A stretch of 64,000 nucleotides of DNA from Haematobia irritans (GCF_050003625.1 NC_134400.1:225844085-225908084); one strand, 5' to 3'; shown: positions 10,869 through 24,289, counted from the first letter of the stretch. Notes: generated from the letters alone by a model not told the origin. Translations and numbers: made by a program.

Positions 10869-12861
10869 TAAAACTCTATCCACTGGAAGTCATACTCATT
10901 GGCCTTCAGACCCATGTAAAATACCTGATTTTCTGGACTTTGCAGTGTATAATGGCATATCTCAAAATAATTTAAATATAGAAGATTCAGACGACCTAAG
11001 TTCGGATCACAGTCCGAGTATATTCACGTTTGCTGTCTAAAAATAGTAAATGTACCAGGCTTATTACCAAGAGGACTAATAAAGAAGTTTTTGATAGATA
11101 TTTTAATTCAAATATAAATTTGAATATTCCACTGAAAACTGGTAAAGACATAGAGGATGCCATAGAAACCTTAACAAATGTCTTATATTCTGCGTCAAGT
11201 GTATCCACTCCACAGAGAATGGAAAATAACACCTCTATTTCCAGCATTTCACTTGAATTAAGACAGCTTATCAAAGAGAAGAGAAAACTGCGAAAAAATA
11301 TGGACAAATACCAGATGTCCCAGTGATAGAACAAACCTCAATCGGGTTTCGAATCAGCTAAAACTGAAAATGCAAAAAGAGAAGCAACATTCAATGGACT
11401 TTTTCTTGCAAAATTTAAGTCCCTCAGAAAATAGTGATTATAATCTCTGGAAAGCAACGAAACATATCGCACATCCTAAAAAAAGTTGATGCATGGAAAA
11501 AACATCTTGAGCAAACATTCTCCCCTTTCTCATTTTCCAGAGATGCTGACAATGCAAATATTACAAATTTTCTCGATACTCCATGTCAAATGGACTTGCC
11601 CATTAAATCATTTACTACAAGAGAAGTTAATCAGGAAATAAAAAGCTTGAAGCGTGGGTATGATGGTATTAAGGCGGATGTCGTAAAGTTCTACCCTCTT
11701 AAAGGAATTGTATTCCTAACAACAATTTTTAACTCTATCCTAAGGACGAGTCACTATCCCGCACAATGGAAATATGCGAAAATCAATCAGGAAATATCTT
11801 CTTACTGGCCGATCAGTCTGTTGCCTATATTCTCCAAATTATTTGAACAACTTTTTAAAAAGCGATTAACACCTATTCTAAAAAATTAGACTTAATTCCT
11901 GAACATCAATTTGGATTTCGGAACCATCATGGAACTCCAGAGCAATGCCACCGAGTTGAAGAAGTTATACTGTGCTGCTGTATTTTTGGATATGAAACAA
12001 GCTTTTGATCGGGTTTGGCATCAGGGCTTACTATTTAAACTAAAACGATCACTACCAGCTCCGTTTTATTTAAATCTTAAATCGTATCTTGATGAGATTA
12101 ACTTTTTTGTATGCTTCAATGAAACTTCTTCTGAGTTTGGCAGAATGAATTCAGGAGTGCAACTGCTCTAGTTCAAGGTGAACTGAACCGTATCTATGAC
12201 TGGTGTATGAAGTGGAATATTATGTCGAATGCTGAAAAATATACTCATGTCACATTTACTCTTAGGTTGGATGATAGTAGACATTTGTTTTTAAACAGGA
12301 GCATTACTCCCAAAGCAGACAGTGTCAAATATTTGATAAAAAGCTTAACTGGAGAGATCATGTCGTTGCCAAAAGGAAGCATTTGGATTATAGCTAAAGA
12401 AAATGTATTGGCTATTGGGAAAACGTTCAAAATTATCAATTGAAAACAAAATAATGCTGTATAAAGCAATTCTGAAACTGATATGGACTTATGGCATTTA
12501 AGGTTAATGACCGATGCTCCCTGGTTTGTGAACACCAATACTCTACACAGAGATCTTGGAATTCCATTGTTGGACGATGAAGAAAAACGTTACAGTTCAC
12601 GATACTTACCTCGTCTAAGTAATCATTCCAACATAATTGCTATAACTCTACTTGATGACTCTGACGAGGCGAAGAGGCTGAAAAGACATCATATTCTTGA
12701 TTTACCATACACAAAATAATTAGTTAAGATATATGGAGTACTTTGTCGAGTTTGCTGGAACTCAATGCACAGTCAATGTAAATAGTTATAACATTTGCTC
12801 ATTGTTTTTTTTTTTTTTTTGAAAATAGATTGCAAATAAATGAATAAAATGAAAAAAAAAA
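10869..12861 (+). pseudogene. Jockey-clade LINE, 5'-truncated and broken
   Basis: The pieces in order are: the end of an APE endonuclease (THWPSDP, PDFLDFAVYNG, then SSDHSP with the catalytic His at 11008-11010); a linker frame (11030-11326); the early reverse transcriptase (11434-11889, with YWPISLLPIFSKLFEQL); FGFR and CAAVFLDMKQAFDRVWHQG (11911-12171), which includes the first catalytic Asp; and a C-terminal piece (12483-12719) with PWFVNTNTLHRDLGIP and RYLPRLSNHSN, which are Jockey-family hallmarks. Between about 12170 and 12180 the YADD-containing core has been deleted, and several frameshifts and stops separate the pieces. A poly-A-like tail with AATAAA ends it near 12860. It cannot make a working protein. 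Confidence 0.85.
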
Positions 12862-13145
12862 TATTCCGGATAGGTTCGGAAGATTCCGGAAAGATGCTCA
12901 ACATTACTATATTAAATTTTTATTGATAAACTGTAAAATGTGTCTTATTAAAGACTTAAAGTCAAAAAAGAATATTGCATGATATAAACGAAATTTGGTT
13001 TGGTTCAAAAATAATTTTTTTATTGAAAAAATAAAAATTTTGTAACAAACAAATTTGTTTGGTGATTAAAGTTTAAAATTTTTGAAGCAATTCAAAAACT
13101 CTAACAAAAGAAAAATATTTTCGATACACGTTTTCCAAACGTTTT
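12862..13145 (+). mobile_element. Family A TIR element, right part
   Basis: The segment is colinear with 49499-49720 of the complete copy (GATTCCGG, TAAATTTTTA, AACTGTAAAATGTGTCTTAT, CACGTTTTCCAAACGTTTTT). The terminal CTTTGCGTG is not preserved. Together with 10627-10868 it frames the LINE fragment; the central tRNA-like part of the family is missing. Confidence 0.7.
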
Positions 13146-13225
13146 TTATTTCAGAGGGTCCCAAAACTTCTCTAAGTTTTTGCACCGTAATATGTAACGC
13201 CGTTCGGACAAAAACCTCTTCGTTA
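13146..13225 (+). mobile_element. SINE right part, diverged
   Basis: AGAGGGTCCCAAAACTTCTC and AACGCCGTTCGGAC correspond to the SINE body directly after the point where the left part (10548-10626) stops. This shows that the family A element landed inside a SINE. Confidence 0.6.
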
Positions 13226-16200
13226 GCGATGAAACGAATCAAAAAAAATCGAAAAATTAAAAAATAACAATAATTTAGAATTTTTTTGTTGCTAGGAATT
13301 TCGTGCTAGGAAACAAACGCACATTGGTATGTGAATGCAAATAACATTGCCAAAAATAGCAGATAAAAAAAAAAACAATTTTTTCATCACTCCCAAAATC
13401 TAGAAACTTTATGAGTTCATAAAGACAAATCACTGATATCCAATACAGGAGGCACATAGAACGACGAGTATATTATGTAACAACAACTGGAGAATTTGTA
13501 TTGGAAAAATAATTGGCAAATTGCCCTAGATTTCACTGAATAGCTTCTGCATGAAATTCTTGGCTCCTACTTCACTCTTAATCTCTGTTGAGTGGAGTTG
13601 GAAGCCCAGAATTAAAAGCGAATTGAGATTGAAAACAGACGACCTTGTCAGACTGTTTTCGTTTTTGTTTTTCCAAAATGTTTTTCTCCTTTGGGCTGAA
13701 ACTTTTAGCCCAGAACGAAGAGAACCAAGAAAAACCCAGGCAGCAATTTATCAAAACATCAAACAGTAACGACACCAGTGCCAACATGTAATTCATCATG
13801 ACTTTGTTAAGCTGATTTGAGGAGCTTAGCTAAGCATCTACTTGGTTGCAAAAGGGGATTGCAGCGGGTAAGTCCACTGCTATTGTAGGAGGGATCTTTG
13901 GCGGGTTCTTTGGTGGCGGTGACGGCTGTAGTTGGTTTGGATGATTTGTATGTTTCTCGTTCGGATGAGGCATAAATTATAGTTTAGCACAAGGAATTGC
14001 TTAGTGCATTTAACCATGTTGTTGTTGATCTGTCAGTCGCAATACTGCCGCAATGGTTTACCTTAGTCTCGCTTCTCCAGCAGTGGCCATAGATCTTGTA
14101 GTTCTGTTTTGGTAGTGGTTCATATTAAATTTTAAGGAGCCAAGGTTACATGTCGTTGAACACTAACTATTAGTTCTCTGTCCGTCTATCTGGCTATTGG
14201 TTTGCCACCAACATTTCATTATTGTAATTTAATGATTTTCTTTTGTCTTTAAAATAATTTTTATTAAGAAGTGGACCGTTTTTGTATGAATTCAGGGTTG
14301 AGTGATTTGCAGCAATTTTTGCGTTTCGTTTCACAGTAGCAAAACCATCAGTGATTTGTGGCTAAAATAATATTATGAAACATCCACTCACCGGCACGGT
14401 TAGTTAATATAAAATTCCAATCTAGTCGTATTGTATATCAGTTACATTCTCATTAATTATTTCACCCATACCGGAGGTACTACTGACTTTCCCAATGTGG
14501 TCTCTTCCTTGGTGATCTCTTGGTGGCTTTAGTCCAATTGATCATCATAACATCGAGTTAAACTTTGCTGTATTAAATAAATTATAAATACCCCTGCAAT
14601 GTTACTTAGCCATGCCGTTTTTAAGATAATGCCACTTCGAAACAAATTTAGCAAATGCACAATACGAAGAGACGTTCATTTTAGTATTTTTATAAATTAA
14701 ATCAAAAAACGTGATGTTTGAGATTTTTAATTAGATCGTTTTCTTTTGCATCGAACAATCGCGGAAAAGGCAATAACATCAATAGCTCTCTGTAATATTA
14801 TGAATTAAAAAGCAGTTCTTCGTTGTCAGACAATTTCAATTTAATGTAAGGCCACTTGTTAATGGGGTTCTCATTTACAGATATTTTGCCAAGGTTCTTA
14901 TCACAAAGTGGTAATCATGCAGGCAGTTCAATAAATGTCAACAAAATCATTAATTTTATAAAGACGAGATGCATGAATTGTTAATATTTTTCATTTGTAT
15001 ACAGCAAGAATAAAGTATTTTCGTCGTTATCCAATGAACCTTGGAGATCAACACAGTTTTTTGCATTCTAAACCTTTCAAAATGGGTAGCATTGTGAGTT
15101 ACAAATGTTACAGGAATTTAAAGGAATCTTCCATCATAAGAAAATAAACCGAATATAAAAAAATACAATCACATCTACACTGACATAAGGCTTGTCCGGT
15201 TTCATAGATTTTGAATTTACACTAATGATTTTGGCCATTGGGGATATTTTTGAAATACAATTGTCTTTTAAATTTGGTTTTTTCATAGTCGATTCCAGGA
15301 AACAAATGTGAATTAGTTCGTATATGTTGCTTGTTTATTCGTGTGATATCAGAATCCTTAAACAACGTGTTAACGACAACTTAAATTTTCAAATTTAGAC
15401 CCTATGCTATGCGTCATGAAAGAAAACTTTATATCAGATAAGCAAAATTGACATTCGAATTAAGGACAAGAAATCTTTGATCTCATGATAATTTTTTTTT
15501 TGTGTAGAGTAGGGTATACTGAATACAGATATGGTGTAATAAGACTGATTGAAGAAAAAACGATCCCATGTGACGAAGACAGATGTACTATTTGACCATG
15601 ACAAAATACTGGTTTTCAACGTAAAAAATAGTAAAATAAATTAAAATTAGTGTTAGTTTAACAACGGATATATTTTTGGTGTATCAACATTTTCTCTAGA
15701 ATGGTATTTTTTATTGTCGTGTTACTAGCAATTATCTAAGTCCAGCACTATTTTTGTCAAATAATTTGAACAAAGATGGCTGGACGGTCGTTTCGGAACT
15801 CGCACATTCCCAATCAGCATCCTCTAGGTGTAGCGAAACTATCAACCAATTATCAGAATAGATTCGGATAATTCACTAAACCTAATGTGAATTACACTGG
15901 AACCTCCCGAAAAAAGTTTTTTGATAGTTGCCTGTGCGTTCATAAGTTTGCAATTTGGTTTTATTTTTCAATTTTCTGCGTTTAGATTTGTAAGCGATAG
16001 AAACTATATTGAATTCCAATCTCCTACAGCAATTGATAAAACCATTGATTTTGCTGGACAAGAAAATAACACAAACAACTTACCAGCAATCTGTACGAGG
16101 TGTAAACAAAAGACTTAAGCAACAAACTTTGAACGAAACATAAACAAGTTCACAGCTCCTTCCTATTTGTAAATGCTTCTCCAGTTGTGCGGCTATAATC

Positions 16201-16632
16201 CCCAAAACTTTAGCCGGGTATGAATCATGCTCACATATTGCTCAATAACATTATATCTAACGCAAGAAACAAACTACATACTCTAGAACACCTCTAGAAT
16301 GGCATACATCTCGTTATATAAAATACATTATTTCAATTATGCGCCAATTATACAAAGCTATACAAGCTTAAGCTAGCTACAATTAGAGTTACCATCAGCT
16401 GAAATTATGTACATTATTTTCAGTGGTAGTTTCAAACGCAGCGTGATAGGCTATGTATGAATTACATCCCCAGTAAGATACAATTGAAGACAAATTCTGG
16501 CAAAAAGGATTTCGAAGATGTTCGACACTTAATTAACTTCGTTTTATATCGTCCTCTAAGGCTGGTGTTTGGGGCTTGATTTCAAAACTCTCCCGGGATT
16601 TGAATTGCTCACAAAACAATGTCAATACATTG
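13226..16632. other. Unassigned AT-rich DNA
   Basis: I see no gene, RNA or repeat that I can support over 3.4 kb. Open frames are all under 75 codons and lack recognisable domains. It may be unique host intron or intergenic DNA. Confidence 0.35.
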
Positions 16633-16730
16633 CAGCACTCAGTGATAAGAGAGAAGTTCACCACTGTGGTATCACAATGGACTGAATAGTCTAAGTGAGC
16701 CTGGTACATCGGGCTGTCACATAACCTACC
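16633..16730 (+). mobile_element. SINE 3' fragment
   Basis: The fragment runs from CAGCACTCAGTGATAAGAG through the ATCGGGCTG block to an ACCTACC tail and matches the 3' third of the SINE at 9996-10293. The tRNA-like head is missing. Confidence 0.8.
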
Positions 16731-18400
16731 TACATACTTTCTTCTTTTCTCACTACTACTTGATGTAAGCACACCTCATCTCCTTCCACCTCTGTTGAAT
16801 AAATGTAAGTTAATAAGAAAATCCCTCTTTCTTTTACACTGGTGTTTGTGGTAAGGGTTACCGCGTAAGTATTTTTTCACTCCTGAGCCTTCTCTGGCAT
16901 GAGCCTAAGCTCCTCGTCACATCTTTTACACGGTGGTGTGACTCCCAATAGTATTTGAACCTAAGCTCATCTTCAATATTGGTCTTAAGCCAATATACGC
17001 AGACTGTCCTTTGGATGGAACCTAAGTTCCGACTTTTTTACTATAGTATTTTCCTAAGGAAATACTAAAGCGTTCAAGAATTAAACAGTTTTTATGAAAA
17101 AATTTGAAATCCCTCGAAAACGTAAAACTCACATACCCAAATTTCTTATCGTATTTAGTCCATATCCATTTGTCCGATATTCAAGCCTTAGCATCTTTTC
17201 CATAGGCGATACATATCAGTAACGATTTATAGTTCAGAATATACACCCAAAGAAGGAACATGATCAATTCTTAGAGCAAAATGTTATTGTAGATTGAACA
17301 TGTAACATATTTATCGCAAACATGTTATTTTCTCGCACATTATGTATCTGGTTTTGACAACCATTTGATTTTTGGCAAGAAAACAACAATTTTGTCGCAA
17401 AAATCCAAAAAGAAATGTCCTGCGACACTGAGAATGTTTGTGAAATTGAAGTTAGCCTTTGGCAACTCTACCAACCCTCGATGCTTTAATCTGCTATGTT
17501 CTCGTTTCAGTCATTTAACACCAACACCATCTCAACACCATAACATTTTCACACTTCCAAACATTTTTCAAAGCCTTCACTTAACATAAACTAACTTTTT
17601 TTTGTTGTCTTCAAGACAATCAACTAACGCGCAACAGTGCAATGACATAAAACCTATGAGACAACCCATGACTGCCGCCAAGCTATTGTTGCGCATGCGT
17701 AGGAGTAACATTAGCATTATTTATATAACTAAATATGCTGAGTCTATTTTATGCGGTTGTTTGCACCATAATGACACTTTGAGCATTAGATGAATGCATA
17801 AAGGCCCATTAGACACACGAAACCATAGAGCCACAAAGAATTTTTGTTAGTTTCTACTCAATATTCATTAGCTTCAATTTCCCATGATAATTGCATGTAT
17901 GAGACTATATACGAGTCTGGGTGTTTATTGCTAATTTATTAGTGCTACACGAAAATCAATCAACAAGATCATATTTTTTATAGTACTTTTGACAAAGTAA
18001 TCGTTATTAATTAGTCTCCCAATTTATGTTGGAATCACAAGTATATATTAGCCTTTAGAACAAAATTGCAATACATATTTGCATAACCTTAGTGGGAATT
18101 TTGTATCAAACCAAGTCCTCAAAATATGTAAAGGTAATATAGAGTTTATTTTACTGTATTCTAAACCCGGTTTTGAATACTTATGTTACCTTCGAATTCT
18201 CTTAATCAAATTAAGTCAAGTGATTTTTACCACAGATAAGACGCTAGTGTAACCTCGAAGGCGATTTCTATGCTACAACAAAAAGCATTATTTTTCCAAT
18301 AAGATTCAAGAAAATTTTCCTTCAACTTCATATTCTAGAGTCGAAATAAAAAACCTTTGTCGAGAGATGTAAACCAAATAAAACGTTTTATTTTTTTTAC
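16731..18400. other. Unassigned DNA with a MITE remnant
   Basis: A CCTAAGCTC-like word recurs at about 16911, 16970 and 17021 without clear units. A diverged family F MITE lies at about 17246-17340 (GAAGGAACATGATCA, AGAGCAAAATGTTAT). I see nothing else. Confidence 0.3.
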
Positions 18401-18520
18401 CAAAAAGTAGGGTACATCAGATGTGATAACTTGTTCAACTCTAGTATGGGTACTAGAGAAAACTTCTATATAATAAGAAAGGTTTATCTTATAAGTGAGC
18501 CTTAGCAGCATGTACCACTG

Positions 18521-18596
18521 TATATAAAAGCACTAAGAGACATTTTGGAATACTCAGACTGTCAACGAACTTTCATCCAATTCTTGGATTAATAAA
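18521..18596 (+). promoter_or_regulatory. LTR-like core promoter candidate
   Basis: A TATA box (TATATAAAAG, 18521-18530) is followed about 33 bases later by an arthropod-initiator-like TCAGAC (18554-18559), and AATAAA lies at 18591. TATA, start and polyA signal within 75 bp is the arrangement of an LTR. No LTR partner or coding region is visible, so a solo LTR or chance are both possible. Confidence 0.25.
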
Positions 18597-18609
18597 AAAG
18601 CAAACCAAA

Positions 18610-20530
18610 CCATTTTAAACCCATTGTAGAATCTATATAAGCTTCTACCAGACCGCCGTTCATACTTTATCTCCTCTAACCATACCGCCACATCCAGGTG
18701 CATACATAATTCAACAACAATACCCTGTGAGTTTAATTACTTGCAATTGTTAAATGCAATTATTTGTAAAATATTAACTTTGAACATTTTTAACGGTGTG
18801 TAGTACAAATTAGTGTCAAGTGACAATTGCTCCATGGAAACATTTTAAATGAACAGCGAACAACACCAGCAGAAAGCTCTATTACACCGCACCGATAGGT
18901 GTGTGTGTGTGTGTTCTCTGCACCTAATCCATGCAGCTTAATGGGGATATGGTCATAGATATTCATTCAAATGAATTTACTTTTGAAAATCACAGATATG
19001 CAGATACAAAGTTACTGCAACGAATTAGAAGTACCACAACCCGCCATTGTTGTGATATATGCGAGATCATATGGACGACGGACACATTTTAATATCTTAA
19101 TATGCGCAAGCTGGCTGGAATGTCCTCCCATTGAAACAATTCATATCGCATGTGCTCCCCGATATATCTATTTATCCGCAAAATCTATCGACAGTAGCCG
19201 ATACTAAAAAGGCTTAAGTATAGTCCAATCCATTGAAGTTGGAAAACATTTCAACGTCTCTATCGCAGCTTATGTAATTGCCCAGAAAAAGCCCACAAAT
19301 GGTTCTCATTGTAGAATTGGCATAGCTAATTGAAACGATAATTTCAACAAAGTTGTACAAAACTGTCAATAAATTTTGGAGGTAGGCATTAGCCTAAAAT
19401 GGAATAGATTTTCCCTGTAGCTAAAAACGAGATGAAAATGCGGAGGAAAAATCTACAACCCAAGTGGGTTGTAGAGAGCCAGCATCCATGATAAAGCATC
19501 CACTAAAAACTCTACTGACAGTGGAAAGATAGTAAATCTTTTAGCATAAACGACAAAAACAAAACTACAGAAAAAATGATTGAATAAAAAAACCATATGC
19601 CCACAGCATTTATGCGACCATTAATACGAGTATAAATCTCCCATATGAGATACGATTTTTTTTTTGTCGTTAATGTAAACTTTTGGAAGAAAAACAATAA
19701 AGTAAATATCATATTAAAGCGAATTAGATGCAATTAGATAAAACTTAATAACCAAAATGAGTTATGCACATGATATTGTTTCTTAACCGACTGAATAATG
19801 AATGATTGATGTGATTTCTGAAGTTCTAGCCAATATCTGTACAGACACTGATGTAGGAAAAGTTGGAAATGTAGTACTCAAATTATTACCGTTTTTATTG
19901 ATTTGACGATGATATTCGTAAACTTTGAAGCTTATAGTTGTTGATGAAATCTTACAATTAGCATATTGTTCATCCCGATCAAATTATTTTAACGCTCTAT
20001 CCTCCACCGAGAGCAACGTAATTAGCGGTTGTCCATCCCTTTTCAATAGCATTTGAGTGTGTTTCAAAGCTTCTGTAAGTGACTGCATTATTGTACATTA
20101 AGACACTGCCATATTCACTCAGTGAAAAGCTGCGTTGCCAATTTTGCTTCAAGTCAAGTTATTATGTTATTTGCATGTTCAAAAATTAGACGTAAATTAT
20201 TCTTTGTGCAAAAAAACATTAGGGTAATAAATTTTTGAATGTACTATTAAAAAGTGTCAAAAAAATCGAAAAAAGTTCACAAATTGATAAAATCTGTTTT
20301 TTTTTCAAATGTTAAACTCATATTTATTCATTTATGCATTTTCATTACAGCGATGAAACATATAATAATGTATTTAATATATGATTTTCTAATAGTAATA
20401 AGCTTAAGGGGAAATAAGAAACCCCTTTATTTAAAAGTTAATGGATGTATCTCAAATATTGTGGAAACCAACACAAATATTTGGTCACCTACAATCAAAA
20501 CAAGTGAACCCTCTAGGGTACTAAAGCCAA
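18610..20530. other. Unassigned DNA
   Basis: It contains a short GT run at about 18900-18914 and small open frames without recognisable domains. I see no supported feature. Confidence 0.3.
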
Positions 20531-21417
20531 CACGCTCACAAAAAATCGCTTCTGTAACATATACTCCCAAACATATTTTGCTTCAAGCATATATATTTTT
20601 GGGTATTGCCCAAACATTTATATGTTTGATCTCTTCCAATATATAATATGTTTGAAAGCATATTGGTCTAAACAATATATGTTTGGGTAGTCTAAGTTCC
20701 AAACATTTTGTATTTTTGAATCCAAATTCAATAATATTGTCTTCCAAAAAACAACATGTTATTATGTGAACATATAATATGTTTGGAAGCATTTTGCACC
20801 CAAAAATATTATATGCTTAAAAAAAATTCTCCCAAACAATATTGTGCTCAAAATTTTATTTATTTATTTATATATTTACAATCATAATGAATTATGAAAA
20901 TAAACAAGTAATATAGGTGCTAACAACATAGGTTTTCGACCTGAATGCTCAAAATTTTGTTTCTGCCCAATTGTATATTCCCCCACATCTTTCTCACTTC
21001 CACGAGATTTTTTAGTTCTTAGCACCTTTTTCTGTAATACAAACATTGTAGAATCAAAGAAGAGCTGATCAATTGCCCAAGGAAAAATAAAATGTTAATT
21101 TTGTAATAACAAGGAACAACCACCAACTTAATTCGATATCGCTCCCTGTTAAATAGCGCTCCAAGCTACTAAACACATATATGTTTATAGGCTATTTCTA
21201 AATTAATATATGTTTGCATCCAAGCATATTATATTTACAAACATTTTATGTCCCAAACATAATATGTTCTAACATATTAACATATATGTCCCAAACATGT
21301 TATGCTAGTTTATGAACATTATATGCTTGCACTCAAAAATATTGTGTTTAAAAATTTGTGTTCCAAACATATAATGTTTATAGCCAAACATATGAAAAAC
21401 AGTCTTTTTCATCCGTG
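20531..21417 (+). mobile_element. Family B TIR element, copy 1
   Basis: The left end is CACGCTCACAAAAAATCG. The right end, read inverted, is CACGGATGAAAAAGACTG. The dinucleotide AA lies outside both ends (20529-20530, 21418-21419). The interior is dominated by repeats of AAACATAT and ATATGTTTG words. It carries a shortened SINE-like module (CTTAGCACCTTTTTCTGTAA near 21020) whose tRNA head has been deleted relative to copy 3 at 46322-47295. It has no coding capacity. Confidence 0.75.
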
Positions 21418-21419
21418 AA

Positions 21420-21700
21420 GTTAACACTATTTTAGAGATTATGCACAAATGAAGCATAAAGGTTTAATAAATTCGTATTTTTCACAAAATATTTCAAAAT
21501 TCCTTAAAATTTGTAAAATATGGCGTTAAGGCATTTTTGCAATTTTTACCTCCAATTATTTCCTTCAAACTGCGAAATTTTCTCTAACCAGCGGAAAAAA
21601 AATTATTATATCCAAAAAATTCTTGAATTTGTCGAAAACTATTTACTTATTTTTGTTATATCGGCCTGAAATGGCCGTTTGTAACCCAGTGCACTTAAAA
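21420..21700 (-). mobile_element. Diverged fragment of the 7346-7861 MITE family
   Basis: In reverse orientation the segment follows the interior of 7440-7760: TTTTTGCAATTTTTA, AAACT-CGAAATTTTCT, ACTATTTACTTATTTT and ATCGGCCTG correspond in order. The ends are not preserved. Confidence 0.55.
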
Positions 21701-21849
21701 TTTTTTGAAGTTAACATAAATTGTTTAGTTTTGTTAGTTGACCTTTGGAATTTTACAATTTTGGGATTATTCGTTTGGCTTGAGGTCATGGACTAATGAA
21801 AAATGCTGGTGTTGCTATTTTCATTAATTATATATATATTTAATATATA

Positions 21850-22110
21850 TAAAAAAATTTAGATTAAGAATTTTTGGATGTGTCATTAGTCGCTAAAAAA
21901 TTAATTTCTTTATGAAAGTCTCACTTAAATATCTTACTTTTAGTCGCACTTTTTAAAAATTTTAATCTAGCTTATTATTGCTTTGACTTTTAGCTCATAG
22001 ACTGATATTTCACAATAACAAATATGGGATAAGTGAGACTTTCATAAAGAAATTAATTTTTTAGCGACTAATGACACATCCAAAAATTCTTAATCTAAAT
22101 TTTTTTTATA
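21850..22110. repeat. Near-perfect inverted repeat, 77-bp arms
   Basis: The arms 21850-21926 and about 22031-22108 are inverted copies with essentially no mismatches, covering AATTTAGATTAAGAATTTTT, GTCATTAGTCGCTAAAAAAT and ATGAAAGTCTCACTT. The loop is about 104 bases. The arms being so alike suggests a recent foldback insertion or gene conversion. Confidence 0.85.
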
Positions 22111-22115
22111 CCTTA

Positions 22116-22539
22116 TTTTTCCAAGAATATATAAAAAATATGCAAACGTATATAAATTCTTTTTTTTTAAATATAATGCATTGAAAAAAAAAATTGCGGA
22201 AATTTTCTGCATTTTTTTATTTCCAGAGGCTACAGCAAGCAAACGGCTCAATAAATTTCACGTTTTGATTTTTTTATTATTTGCTTGAGCATTTAGCTCA
22301 AAGATTGCGCTTTTAGATATTTCTTATATTTACTAATAAATTATTTAAAATTTTGTTTGTACGTATACCTTTAAAATTTTCGAAAATTGCCAAAATCCTG
22401 ACTTCAACCGCGTTGAGCAACTTTTTGGCAAAAGTTTTTCAAAATCTTTTTTCATAGCTCTTATTACAATCATTGAGAGATTCTAAAACTGTAAGTGCTC
22501 ATTAAAAAATGTGAACTTTGGAAATCTGGACAGGTCTAA
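22116..22539. other. Unassigned AT-rich DNA
   Basis: I see no feature I can support. Confidence 0.25.
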
Positions 22540-23698
22540 TATATATATTATAAGTCAGTGCATATGTTTGCAACACCCAGAAGGAGACGAGATAGACACA
22601 TGGTGTCTTTGGCAAAAATGCTCAGGGTGGGCTCTTGAGTCGATATAGCGATGTCCGTCTGTCCGTGAACACATTTTTGTAATCAAAGTCTAGGTCGCAG
22701 TTTTAGTCCAATCGACTTAAAATTTGGCACAAGTATGTGTTTTGGCTCAGAATAGATCCCTATTGATTTTGGAAGAAATCGGTACAGTTTTAGATATAGC
22801 TCCCATATATATATTTAGCCCGATATGGACTTATATGGCCCCAGAAGCCTGAGTTTTACCCTAATTTTCTTAAAATTTTGCACAAGAAGAACAATTAGTA
22901 CTATAGTCAAGTGTGCCAAATTTTATTGAAATCGGTTCAGATTTAGATCTCCCATATATATCTATCGCCCGATATGGACTAATACGGTCCCAGAAGCCAG
23001 AGTTTTAGCCCAATTTGCTTGAAATTTTGCACTAGGAGAACAATAAGTAGTGTAGTCAAGTGTTCCAAATTTTATTAAAATCGGTTCAGATTTAGATATA
23101 GCTCCCACATATATCATTCGCCCGATTTACACTCATATGACCACGGTGGCCAATCTTTTACTCCGATTTAATTGAAATTTTGCACAGGGAGTAGAATTAG
23201 CATTGTAGCTATGCGTGCCAAATTTGGTTGAAATCGATTCAGATTTATATATAGCTCTCATATATAGCTTTCGGCCGATTTACACATATATAACCATAGA
23301 GGCCAATTTTTTGCTCCGATTTAGTTGAAATTTTGCACAGGGAGTAGAATTAGCATTGTAGCTATGCGTGCCAAATTGGGTTGAAATCGGTTCAGATTTA
23401 GATATATCTCCCATATATACCTTTCGACCGATTTACACTCATATGACCACAGAGGCCAATTTTTAACTCCGATTTAGTTGAAATTTTGCACAGGGAGTAA
23501 AATTAGCATTGTTGCTATGCGTGCCAAATTTGGTTGAAATCGGTTCAGATTCAGATATAGCTCCCATACATATGTTTTTCCTATTTGGACAAAAATGGTC
23601 AAAATACCAACATTTTCCTTGTAAAATCGCCACTGCTTAGTCGAAAAATTGTAAAAATGACTCTAATTTTCCTAAACTTCTAATACATATATATCGAG

Positions 23699-24041
23699 CC
23701 ACCGTGGTGCAATGGTTAGCATGCCCGCCTTGCATACACAAGGTCGTGGGTTCGATTCCTGCTACGACCGAACACCAAAAAGTTTTTCAGCGGTGGATTA
23801 TCCCACCTCAGTAATGCTGGTGACATTTCTGAGGGTTTCAAAAGCTTCTCTAAGTGGTTTCACTGGAATGTGGAACGCCGTTCGGACTCGGCTATAAAAA
23901 GGAGGTCCCTTGCCATTGAGCTTAACATGGAATCGGGCAGCACTCAGTGATAAGAGAGAAGTTCACCACTGTGGTATCACAATGGACTGAATAGTCTAAG
24001 TGAGTCTGATACATCGGGCTGCCACATAACCTAACCTAACC
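23699..24041 (+). mobile_element. tRNA-derived SINE inside family D
   Basis: This is a full copy with A-box and B-box head (TGGTGCAATGGTTAGCAT, GTCGTGGGTTCGATTCC), body and CCTAACCTAACC tail. A TATCGAG direct repeat flanks it (23692-23698 and 24042-24048). The uninterrupted family D copy at 63119 shows the single target ATATATCGAGCG. Confidence 0.9.
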
Positions 24042-24289
24042 TATCGAGCGATAAATCATAAATAAACTTTTGCGAAGTTTCTTTAAATTGCTTCAGATTT
24101 AAATGTTTCCCATATTTTTTTTACTAACAGTGTGTTCCGCCCTAGTGCATTAGCCGACTTAAATTTTAAGTCTATAGATTTTGTAGAAGTCTATCAAATT
24201 CTGTCCAGATCGAGTGATATTTAAATGTATGTATTTGGGACAAACCTTTATATATAGCACCCAACACATTTGACGGATGTGATATGGTA

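Noticed and set aside
13860..13960. Gly-rich coding stretch (GGTGGCGGTGACGG region)
   Set aside because: The frame is short, closes quickly and has no splice or domain support.
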